Positions 1 to 5,815 of a stretch of DNA of 7,528 nucleotides are shown piece by piece. The DNA lies in contig CAJYKY010000011.1 in NCBI GenBank assembly GCA_913775005.1, positions 1 through 7,528 of the forward strand, read 5' to 3'. The translations under genes were made by a program, and so were the position numbers. Under the pieces are notes generated by a model. It was not told the origin of the DNA. It searched no databases and was given only the letters and a program-made list of their open reading frames with translations. The stretch's first letter is position 1; each line of letters starts with the position of its first letter. This DNA comes from an uncultured Achromobacter sp. (GTDB lineage Bacteria; Pseudomonadota; Gammaproteobacteria; Burkholderiales; Burkholderiaceae_B).

Positions 1-1304
1 CCAGCACGTTTGTCTTCTGTCGTGACTTTTGCCAGACGCCACGCCGAAAGCGCCAGCAGCGCCGCGCCCGCGCCCAGCACCTGCGGCAAGCTCGCGCCCC
101 AGTGCGCCGCGTAGGAAGCCAGCAGCGGCCCGAGGATTTGCCCAGCGGCAAAGGCTGCCGTCATGACGGCGGCGGCGCGCGGGCCGGCCGCGCCCGCCGT
201 GCGTCGCGCGGTCAAGATCCCGGCCTGCGTGATCACCATGAAGGTGCCGCCCACCAGCAACGCGGCCACGATGATGGCGGCGATGTGGTGCCACAACGCC
301 ACGGTCAGCATGCCCACCGCCATCAGCGCCTGCGCGCCCTGCCAGACGCGCTTTTCGTCGCGCGCCCGCGCCAGGCGGGGCACCAGCAGGCACGACACCG
401 CCGCCGCCAGCCCGAACAGCGGCCAGGCCCAGCCGAAGATTGCCGGGTCGGGAAAGATTTCCTTGGCCATCGCGGGCAGGAAGGTGGCCGGAATGATGTA
501 GCCGACGCCGAATACGCCGTAGTGCACGGCCAGTTGGCCGACGGCGCGGGGCAGGCGCGGCTGGCCGGGCGGAACAACGGCCGCTGCGGCATTCGCGACG
601 CCTGCCCCTGCCGGGTTCGCGTTGTCCACCGCTTGCGACGCAGCGGCGGACGACGCCGGACGGAGGGGCGTCGCTCCCGCCGTGGCCCGAGGCGCCTCGG
701 CTGCCCGCATTTGCGGCCACGCGATGACGGATAACGCCAGCGTCAGCGCTCCCAGCGTCAGCCACATGCCGTCCTCGCCCACACCGCCCGCCATCAGCGC
801 CAGACAGGCCAGGCCGGTCAGCGCAATGCCTGCGCCCACGCCGGCGTAGGTCACGGCCGATGCGCCCGCCTCGCGCGGGTCCCCAACCGGAACGGGCCGC
901 CAGGCGGCCACGCAGATGAACGCACTGGCGCTGGCATAGCCCGCGGCCAGCCGAAGCGCACACCAGAGGGCCACGTGATGGAACAGCGGCATCGCCAGCG
1001 TCAGAAATGCCACCGCAAGCAGGCTGACCGCCAACTGCGCCCGCAGGCGGCGCACAGGCCAGGCCACCGCGGCCAGCGCGCCCAGCAGATAACCCGCGTA
1101 ATTGGCCGACGCGATCCAGCCGCCCTGCGCCAGCGATAGCCCCCCTTCCTGCGCCATCAGCGGCCATATCGGCGTGAATGCGAAGCGGCCGATGCCCATC
1201 GCAGCGGCCAGCGCCAGCGCAGCGGGCCACGCCAGGCGGGCCGCGCCGCGGTTGTCGGCCAGGCAAGCAGGATCGGACACGGAAGGGTAAGCAGGCGTTG
1301 ACAT
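1..1304 (-). CDS. MFS transporter, YbfB/YjiJ family (C-terminus cut by window edge)
   Basis: Reading the minus strand from the ATG at 1304-1302 gives 434 uninterrupted codons that run off the left edge, so the stop lies outside. The protein is a strongly hydrophobic polytopic inner-membrane protein. Near the N-terminus it has GIGRFAFTPIWPLM (residues 37-50) and GWIASANYAGYLLGAL (62-77), the signature of the YbfB/YjiJ (MFS_4) group of major facilitator transporters. Two hydrophobic halves (about 25-197 and 254-425) are separated by a long Ala/Pro-rich, poorly conserved-looking loop (about 199-253), expected to be cytoplasmic between TM6 and TM7. About 400 residues is usual for the family, so little is missing. 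The gene diverges from a LysR gene over a 64-bp promoter region, which suggests that this regulator controls it. AGTAGG just upstream of the ATG can serve as ribosome-binding site. Substrate unknown; efflux of a small metabolite or drug is a guess. Confidence 0.88.
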   Translation of the reverse strand, partial: MSTPAYPSVSDPACLADNRGAARLAWPAALALAAAMGIGRFAFTPIWPLMAQEGGLSLAQGGWIASANYAGYLLGALAAVAWPVRRLRAQLAVSLLAVAFLTLAMPLFHHVALWCALRLAAGYASASAFICVAAWRPVPVGDPREAGASAVTYAGVGAGIALTGLACLALMAGGVGEDGMWLTLGALTLALSVIAWPQMRAAEAPRATAGATPLRPASSAAASQAVDNANPAGAGVANAAAAVVPPGQPRLPRAVGQLAVHYGVFGVGYIIPATFLPAMAKEIFPDPAIFGWAWPLFGLAAAVSCLLVPRLARARDEKRVWQGAQALMAVGMLTVALWHHIAAIIVAALLVGGTFMVITQAGILTARRTAGAAGPRAAAVMTAAFAAGQILGPLLASYAAHWGASLPQVLGAGAALLALSAWRLAKVTTEDKRA

Positions 1305-1326
1305 GCGCCTACTCTACGGCTGTACT
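1298..1326 (+). promoter_or_regulatory. Candidate promoter of the LysR gene
   Basis: TTGACA (1298-1303) is a perfect -35 hexamer, followed after 17 bp by TGTACT (1321-1326), a 4/6 match to the -10 consensus. Transcription would start near 1333, leaving a leader of about 36 nt before the LysR ATG at 1369. The -35 element lies over the first codons of the divergent MFS gene, so the two promoters would overlap and RNA polymerases could compete. This rests on motif reading only. Confidence 0.35.
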
Positions 1327-1330
1327 TATA
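1325..1330 (-). promoter_or_regulatory. Candidate -10 box of the MFS gene
   Basis: Read on the minus strand, 1330-1325 is TATAAG, a 5/6 match to the -10 consensus, 20 bp upstream of the MFS ATG. The best -35 candidate, TTCTTA at an 18-bp spacing, is poor (3/6), as expected for a promoter that needs an activator. That -35 position falls in the dyad region next to the LysR gene, consistent with LysR-type activation from just upstream. Confidence 0.35.
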
Positions 1331-1334
1331 TCTT

Positions 1335-1365
1335 TAATAGTGAATTATTAAGAACATAGGTTCTT
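1335..1365. promoter_or_regulatory. Two abutting dyads, likely LysR-type operator
   Basis: The AT-rich gap between the divergent genes holds two 16-bp inverted repeats placed end to end. The first is TAATA-N6-TATTA at 1335-1350 and the second AAGAAC-ATAG-GTTCTT at 1350-1365; they share base 1350 and their centres are 15 bp apart. LysR-type proteins bind as tetramers to two neighbouring dyads between divergent genes, so this is a natural operator for the regulator at 1369. Neither dyad is a strict T-N11-A box. The second dyad lies just before the LysR start codon and overlaps its weak AGG ribosome-binding site (1358-1360), so binding there could also repress the regulator's own gene. Confidence 0.5.
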
Positions 1366-1368
1366 GAA

Positions 1369-2244
1369 ATGAGAAACTTGGATCTCGACGCGCTGCAAAT
1401 CTTCAAGGCGGTGGCCGATCAAGGCGGCGTAGCGCGCGCTGCTCAGCACCTGAACCGCGTGCAATCCAATGTGTCCACGCGCTTGAAGCAACTGGAAGCC
1501 TCGCTGGACGCGCCGTTATTCAGGCGCCAGAACCGCAGGCTGGTGTTGTCGGATCAGGGGCGCGTGCTGCTGTCCTACGCTGATCGCCTGCTGCGTCTGT
1601 CGGACGAGGCCCAGGCCGCCGTCCGTGACGGCGCCCCGCAAGGCGTGCTGCGCATCGGCACGATGGAAAGCACGGCCGCCGCGCGCCTGCCGCCGATCCT
1701 GGCGGCCTATCACGCGGCGTGGCCGCAGGTGGGCATTGAATTGGTCACCGGCACGTCGGGCGCGCTGGCCGCGCAGGTGCGCAACTATGAAATCGAGGCC
1801 GCGTTCGTGGCCCAGCCGTTTCCCGCTGAAGGCCTGGCCACGCTGGACGCCTTCACCGAAACGTTGACGTTGATCTCGCCGCTAGCCTGGGGCGACATCT
1901 CCGGCCCGCGCGATTTAAGCGAACGCAGCGTGATTGCGTTCGCAGCGGGCTGCTCTTACCGCCGCATTCTGGAATCCTGGCTGAACCACGAAGGTGTGGC
2001 GCCCGGCCGCGTGATGGAGTTTGCGTCGTACCACGCCATCGTCGCCTGCGTGGCCGCAGGTTCGGGCGTGGCTATCGTGCCGCGTTCGGTGCTGGCCGTG
2101 TTGGGGGCCGAGCATGCCGTGCGCGTCAGCGCCTTGACCGGCGCATTCGCCACGGCCAAGACGCAGCTGGTGTGGCGTGCCGATGACGACACGCCGGCCT
2201 TGCAAGCCTTGCGCCAGCAGTTGCAGGCGCCGGGCAATCCTTAG
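1369..2244 (+). CDS. LysR-type transcriptional regulator
   Basis: This 291-residue protein has the usual LysR-family length and layout. The N-terminal winged helix-turn-helix spans about residues 5-64; the segment from GGVARAAQHLN through QSNVSTRLKQLE is the recognition region and is followed by the typical LFRR (50-53). A linker helix comes next, then a periplasmic-binding-protein-like effector domain from about residue 92. MESTAAARLPPIL and the later GCSYRRILESWL resemble the YofA/GltR-like effector subgroup; this is from memory of the family. It is a cytoplasmic DNA-binding protein, probably autoregulated. It is divergent from an MFS transporter gene, its likely target. The ATG at 1369 is preceded by a weak AGG and gives the normal N-terminus MRNLDLDALQIF. 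Its stop TAG (2242-2244) overlaps the stop of the convergent ompW-like gene. The inducer cannot be read from sequence. Confidence 0.93.
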   Translation: MRNLDLDALQIFKAVADQGGVARAAQHLNRVQSNVSTRLKQLEASLDAPLFRRQNRRLVLSDQGRVLLSYADRLLRLSDEAQAAVRDGAPQGVLRIGTMESTAAARLPPILAAYHAAWPQVGIELVTGTSGALAAQVRNYEIEAAFVAQPFPAEGLATLDAFTETLTLISPLAWGDISGPRDLSERSVIAFAAGCSYRRILESWLNHEGVAPGRVMEFASYHAIVACVAAGSGVAIVPRSVLAVLGAEHAVRVSALTGAFATAKTQLVWRADDDTPALQALRQQLQAPGNP

Positions 2245-2879
2245 AAGCGGTAGCCCACACCCAGCGTCGCCACCCACGGGTCGATGCGCGCGGTGCCGAT
2301 GTGTTCACCGTTCAGCTTCACCTTCGACTTGATGTCGATGTAGCGGATATCGGCGTTCATGAACCAGCGTTCATTGATCTTGAAGTCGGCGCCCAGTTGC
2401 GCCGCCACGCCCCAGGAATCGCCCATCTTCAGGTCCGAACCCTTCAGCGCGCCTTCGGCCTTGGTGTCGAAGAAGTGCGTGTAGTTGATGCCCACGCCGA
2501 TGTACGGCTGGATCATGCTGTCGGGCAGGATGTGCCATTGCAGGCTGAGCGTGGGCGGCAGCTGCTTGCTGGAGCCGATCTTGCCCAGGCCGCTGCCGCT
2601 GACGTCGTGCTGGAAGGGCCATGCGCCAAGCAGTTCGATACCGATGTTGCGCGTCACCATGTAGCCCAGCGTGAAGCTCGGGCGCACGTTGTTGTTCGCG
2701 TCAAGCTTGACGCTGCCGTCGAGCACCGTGCCGTTGTTGGACGCGGGACGAACCTGCGTCACGCCCACCCGGAACAGCACGTCGCCCGCTTCGTGAGCGT
2801 GCGCGGGAGCGGCGAATGCACCGGCTGCGATCAGGCCGGCAATGGCGGTGGCGCGGATACGCCCGTTCAGCGAAAACAT
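2241..2879 (-). CDS. ompW: OmpW-family outer-membrane protein
   Basis: The 212-residue precursor starts with a clear Sec signal peptide: Met, basic residues, a hydrophobic Ala-rich core, and cleavage after AHA near residue 28. The mature protein opens with HEAGDVLFRVGVTQVRP, typical of OmpW. It contains alternating beta-strand patterns, PTLSLQWH and the conserved PYIGVGINYTHFF, and ends in GVGYRF, whose terminal Phe is the outer-membrane assembly signal. Family members are small eight-stranded barrels proposed to pass hydrophobic small molecules across the outer membrane. The ATG at 2879 is preceded by GGAGAAG seven to eight bases upstream, a good ribosome-binding site. An FNR/ANR-like box lies 65-78 bp upstream of the start codon, matching the known oxygen-dependent control of ompW in enterobacteria. 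It converges on the LysR gene with overlapping stop codons. The symbol is given on family grounds. Confidence 0.9.
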   Translation of the reverse strand: MFSLNGRIRATAIAGLIAAGAFAAPAHAHEAGDVLFRVGVTQVRPASNNGTVLDGSVKLDANNNVRPSFTLGYMVTRNIGIELLGAWPFQHDVSGSGLGKIGSSKQLPPTLSLQWHILPDSMIQPYIGVGINYTHFFDTKAEGALKGSDLKMGDSWGVAAQLGADFKINERWFMNADIRYIDIKSKVKLNGEHIGTARIDPWVATLGVGYRF

Positions 2880-2943
2880 TTTTCTTCTCCGATCTTTCCA
2901 TGAGGGTGAGTCGACAGGTTCTCAGACCGGGCCAGAAGCCCGA

Positions 2944-2957
2944 TTGATATGTGTCAA
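2944..2957 (-). promoter_or_regulatory. FNR/ANR-type box upstream of ompW
   Basis: The plus strand reads TTGAT-ATGT-GTCAA; on the minus strand this is TTGAC-ACAT-ATCAA. It matches the FNR/ANR consensus TTGAT-N4-ATCAA at 9 of 10 specified bases. If it works as a class II activator site centred at -41.5, transcription of the ompW-like gene would start near 2909, about 30 nt before its ATG. The -10 there (GAACCT, minus strand 2921-2916) is poor but keeps the key A and T, as expected of an activator-dependent promoter. Family knowledge supports it: ompW responds to FNR in Escherichia coli. Confidence 0.6.
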
Positions 2958-3020
2958 TTCGTGAAAAGACCGCGAAGCGAACGTGGTGATGCGGCAACAG
3001 CATCGCGCACGCAGCCCCGT

Positions 3021-3548
3021 CTACGCCAACGCCAACAGAAATATGCCCGCGCCCAGGCCCAGCATGATGAAGGGACTCACGCGTGTGTAGACGAGTGCCG
3101 CCGTCGACAACGCCGCCACCGCCCATGCCCACGCGCCGCCTTCTGCCGCGCGCAAGATCGTGCAGGAAGACGCCAGGATCATGCCGGCCGCCACCGGCAC
3201 CAGCCCCGCTTCAATCGCGCGGATGCAGGTCGCGTGCCGATACTTCGCCCAGACGCGCGCCAAGGCATAGATCAATAGCGAGCACGGCAAGAAGATCGCG
3301 ATTGACGCGGCAATCGCACCCGCCCAACCGCCCACCTGCCAGCCGATCAGCGTCACCAGCAAAGACGCCGGGCCAGGCGTGATGCGCGACAGCGCGAAGA
3401 AATCCAGGAACTGCGCATCGTTGATCCAGCCATAGCTGTCCACGGCCTGGCGATGGATGTCCGGAAGAATGCTCTGCCCGCCACCCACCGTCAGGAACGA
3501 CAAGGGCGTGAAGACAGCGAACAAGTCATGCAGCGTGGCCAGGTTCAT
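3021..3548 (-). CDS. CHR-family transporter, second short subunit
   Basis: The 175-residue product is a hydrophobic membrane protein of the chromate ion transporter (CHR) family, as a single half-size domain. It carries VGGGQ (residues 21-25), YGWINDAQFLDFFALSRITPGP (40-60, with the family's Pro-Gly-Pro) and several membrane segments after that. I chose the ATG at 3548 rather than an upstream start at 3623. It gives the usual N-terminus MNLATLHDLFAVF, and it overlaps the TGA of the preceding CHR gene as ATGA, the hallmark of translational coupling. The extra upstream residues would only be a shadow of that gene. Short CHR proteins work as pairs, so the active transporter probably needs both. 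Export of chromate or a related oxyanion is the family role; the true substrate here is unproven, and no chrB-like regulator is visible. Confidence 0.87.
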   Translation of the reverse strand: MNLATLHDLFAVFTPLSFLTVGGGQSILPDIHRQAVDSYGWINDAQFLDFFALSRITPGPASLLVTLIGWQVGGWAGAIAASIAIFLPCSLLIYALARVWAKYRHATCIRAIEAGLVPVAAGMILASSCTILRAAEGGAWAWAVAALSTAALVYTRVSPFIMLGLGAGIFLLALA

Positions 3549-4129
3549 TCGCGCGGCTCCTGGCGGCGGATGCGCGTGTAGGCGATGAAGATCGACAGCG
3601 GCGCCATCGCGCCCACCACCCACAACAGCGGCAGACGCAGCACGAAGATGGCGAGGAAGGTCGCGCCCATGATAGCGGCCGGCACCCAGCCCAGCAAGGC
3701 CCGCCGCGCCGCGCGCAAGCCGGTCTGCAAGGACACGCCCACGGCCGCCGCCGCCACGCCGGCCATCGCCACATGCAAGCCGTGCGATTGCGCCATGCTG
3801 GCAAACAGCGAGGCCAGCGCAATCGCCACCAGCATCGGCGGCACCGTGATGCCCAGGCCGCCCAGCAATGCGCCGTGGCCGCCGCGCAAACGAAAGCCGA
3901 TCCAGATCGCCAGGTTCACCACGTTGACGCCAGGAAACGATTGCGCCAGCGCCAACCCCGACAGAAAGTCAGCCTCTGACAGCCAGCGCCGCTGCTGCAC
4001 GAATTCGCGCATCATCCAGCCGCTCAGGCCTCCGCCAAAACTCGTCAGCCCCACTTTGCAGAACGCCAGGAAAATCTGCGGCAGCGTAGGCGGCGATGAC
4101 GATGGAGGGCTAGACGGATCGGTCTGCAT
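3545..4129 (-). CDS. CHR-family transporter, first short subunit
   Basis: This 194-residue polytopic membrane protein is the first gene of the split CHR (chromate transporter family) pair. After a Ser/Pro-rich tail of about 14 residues, the conserved domain starts at LPQIFLAFCKVGLTSFGGG (residues 16-34). It continues with FLSGLALAQSFPGVNVVNLA (55-74), where families usually show PGP or PGPN, and TVPP (95-98). The C-terminus is basic and probably cytoplasmic. The ATG at 4129 is the only reasonable start, because an in-frame TGA lies 18 bp upstream. It lacks a purine-rich ribosome-binding site (CCCCTTCGCC precedes it), so initiation may be weak or unusual. Its stop overlaps the start of the partner gene by 4 bp, so the two are made in tandem. 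In long CHR proteins both halves are fused; here they are separate. Confidence 0.86.
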   Translation of the reverse strand: MQTDPSSPPSSSPPTLPQIFLAFCKVGLTSFGGGLSGWMMREFVQQRRWLSEADFLSGLALAQSFPGVNVVNLAIWIGFRLRGGHGALLGGLGITVPPMLVAIALASLFASMAQSHGLHVAMAGVAAAAVGVSLQTGLRAARRALLGWVPAAIMGATFLAIFVLRLPLLWVVGAMAPLSIFIAYTRIRRQEPRE

Positions 4130-4175
4130 GGCGAAGGGGAAAGGTCACGGTAGTGCGCAATGACACGGTGAAACC

Positions 4176-4204
4176 ATGGTGCGCAAGCGCTGCACAGCAA
4201 TCAA
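4176..4204 (-). promoter_or_regulatory. Weak candidate promoter of the CHR pair
   Basis: On the minus strand TTGATT (4204-4199, 4/6 to the -35 consensus) is followed after 17 bp by CACCAT (4181-4176, 3/6 to the -10 consensus), about 47 bp before the CHR start codon. It lies downstream of the glt terminator, so the CHR pair would have its own promoter. An 8-bp direct repeat, GTGCGCAA, occurs at 4153-4160 and again at 4179-4186, the second copy touching the -10. It might bind a regulator. This is motif reading only. Confidence 0.22.
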
Positions 4205-4241
4205 CAGCGCATCTTACGGAATCGATAATGTCGCCCGCCTG

Positions 4242-4286
4242 AAAAGCCATCGCCGCCTTGATGCATGAAGCACGAAGGCGGCGATG
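4242..4286 (-). terminator. Rho-independent terminator after gltD
   Basis: CATCGCCGCCTT (4248-4259) and AAGGCGGCGATG (4275-4286) form a perfect 12-bp GC-rich stem. The 15-nt loop can fold further through TGC/GCA (4262-4264 with 4270-4272). On the minus strand the stem is followed by GC and then TTTTC (4245-4241), a short U-tract, while the plus-strand side has no T-run, so it acts on minus-strand transcripts. It lies 55 bp after the gltD stop and should end the gltBD message and insulate the CHR pair. The T-run is short, so termination may be incomplete. Confidence 0.68.
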
Positions 4287-4330
4287 AGGGGGCGCCCAGG
4301 CAACGCATTGCGCTGCGCAGGGGCGGCTAA

Positions 4331-4346
4331 CGCTGATGCATCAGCG
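4331..4346. repeat. Perfect 16-bp palindrome over the gltD stop codon
   Basis: CGCTGATGCATCAGCG is identical to its reverse complement and includes the gltD TGA stop (4343-4341). In RNA it would form a 6-bp stem with a TGCA loop. The core GATGCAT recurs at 4260-4266 in the loop of the downstream terminator. It may be a second 3'-end hairpin, a protein site, or chance; the sequence alone does not decide. Confidence 0.45.
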
Positions 4347-5807
4347 CGGCAATTCGCTGCTGCCCATCAGGTAGGCATCGACCGAACGCGCGCACTGGCG
4401 GCCTTCGCGAATGGCCCAGACCACCAGCGATTGACCACGGCGCATGTCGCCCGCCGCGAAGACTTTCTCGACGTTGGTGCGGTAGTCGTCGGTGTTGGCG
4501 CGCACGTTGCCGCGCGCATCGCGATCCACGCCGAAGGCGTCCAGCACGGTCTGCACCGGCGACATGAAGCCCATGGCCAGCAGCACCAGATCGGCCTTGA
4601 TCTCGAACTCCGAGCCTTCGACTTCGCGCATCTTCATCTGGCCGGTGGCGTCGTCCTTGAACCACTCGACGCGCGCGCCGACCAGCTTCTCGACCTTGCC
4701 GTTGCTGCCCTTGAGCAGCTTGGTGGTCACGGACCAGTCACGCTCGCAGCCCTCTTCGTGCGAGGACGACGTGCGCATCTTCAGCGGCCAGTACGGCCAC
4801 GTCATGGTCTTGTTTTCGGATTCGGGCGGCTGGGGCATCAGTTCAAATTGCGTGACGGACGCGGCGCCATGGCGGTTGCTGGTGCCGACGCAATCGGAAC
4901 CCGTATCGCCACCGCCAATCACCACCACATGCTTGCCCTTGGCCAGCGTCTGGTCGGTCAAACGGTCACCCGCCACGGCCTTGTTCTGCTGGCGCAGGAA
5001 GTCCATGGCGTAGTACACGCCCGACAGCTCGCGGCCCGGCACCGGCAGGTCGCGCGGCGTTTCCGAACCGCCCGTCATGACGACGGCGTCGAACTCGGCC
5101 TTCAGCGATTCCGGCGTGCGCACGGTCAGGCCGTCCGCCACGGGATCCTTCGGATTGCCGATGTAGGTGGACGGCGCAAACTCCACGCCTTCCGCTTCCA
5201 TCTGCGAGATGCGGCGGTCGATCTGATGCTTTTCCAGCTTGAAGTCGGGGATGCCATAACGCAGCAGGCCGCCGATGCGATCGCTCTTTTCGAACAGCGT
5301 CACCGAGTGGCCAGCGCGCGCCAGTTGCTGCGCGCACGCCATGCCGGCGGGGCCGGAGCCCACCACGGCAACCTTCTTGCCCGTCTTCTTGGCCGGCACC
5401 AGCGGCGCGACCCAGCCTTCTGCCCAGCCCTTGTCGATGATGGCGTGCTCGATGGACTTGATGCCCACGGCGTCGCTGTTGATGTTCAAGGTACAGGCGG
5501 CTTCACACGGCGCGGGGCAGATGCGGCCCGTGAACTCCGGGAAGTTGTTGGTGGAGTGCAGCACGTCCAGCGCGCGGCGCCAGTCCTGCTTGTACACCAG
5601 GTCATTCCAGTCGGGGATGATGTTGTTGACCGGGCAGCCGTTGTTGCAGAACGGGATGCCGCAGTCCATGCAGCGCGCAGCTTGCTGCTTGGCCTGGTCA
5701 TCGGTCAGGTGCAGCACGAATTCGCGCCAGTTCTTCAGCCGCTTCTGCGGGGCCTCGGAGGCCTCCTGCAAGCGCTGAAATTCCATAAAGCCGGTAATCT
5801 TTCCCAT
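4341..5807 (-). CDS. gltD: Glutamate synthase (NADPH) small subunit
   Basis: The 488-residue beta subunit of glutamate synthase passes electrons from NADPH through FAD and iron-sulfur clusters to GltB. The N-terminal domain has the cluster cysteines C46, C49, C54, C58 (CMDCGIPFCNNGC) and C97, C101, C105 (CPAPCEAAC). The FAD-binding GSGPAG is at 150-155, with LFEKSDRIGGLLRYGIPDFK after it. The NADPH-binding GGGDTG is at 298-303. A second FAD segment, FAAGDMRRGQSLVVWAIREGR, is at 450-470. All expected motifs are intact and the length is normal. I chose the ATG at 5807, giving MGKITGFMEFQR, over a longer reading from 5852. The reason is the conserved family N-terminus and a GAGGGA ribosome-binding site ending 4 bases before it, which overlaps the gltB stop. 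It lies 8 bp after gltB in the same operon and is followed by a terminator. Confidence 0.97.
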   Translation of the reverse strand: MGKITGFMEFQRLQEASEAPQKRLKNWREFVLHLTDDQAKQQAARCMDCGIPFCNNGCPVNNIIPDWNDLVYKQDWRRALDVLHSTNNFPEFTGRICPAPCEAACTLNINSDAVGIKSIEHAIIDKGWAEGWVAPLVPAKKTGKKVAVVGSGPAGMACAQQLARAGHSVTLFEKSDRIGGLLRYGIPDFKLEKHQIDRRISQMEAEGVEFAPSTYIGNPKDPVADGLTVRTPESLKAEFDAVVMTGGSETPRDLPVPGRELSGVYYAMDFLRQQNKAVAGDRLTDQTLAKGKHVVVIGGGDTGSDCVGTSNRHGAASVTQFELMPQPPESENKTMTWPYWPLKMRTSSSHEEGCERDWSVTTKLLKGSNGKVEKLVGARVEWFKDDATGQMKMREVEGSEFEIKADLVLLAMGFMSPVQTVLDAFGVDRDARGNVRANTDDYRTNVEKVFAAGDMRRGQSLVVWAIREGRQCARSVDAYLMGSSELPR

Positions 5808-5815
5808 GGTATCCC

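Noticed and set aside
102..849. Plus-strand open frames of 75-210 codons across the MFS gene
   Set aside because: Their Arg/Ala-rich products look like non-coding frames, while the minus strand encodes a continuous, motif-bearing MFS protein across the same bases.
2301..2903. A 200-codon plus-strand frame opposite ompW
   Set aside because: It is antisense to a complete OmpW with signal peptide and terminal Phe, has no ribosome-binding site and no recognisable domain.
2928..2942. CGGGC-N5-GCCCG hairpin as a terminator upstream of ompW
   Set aside because: The stem is only 5 bp and no T-run follows on either strand.
3549..3623. A 25-residue N-terminal extension of the second CHR protein
   Set aside because: It is read out of frame inside the first CHR gene and lacks family similarity; the ATGA-coupled start at 3548 fits far better.
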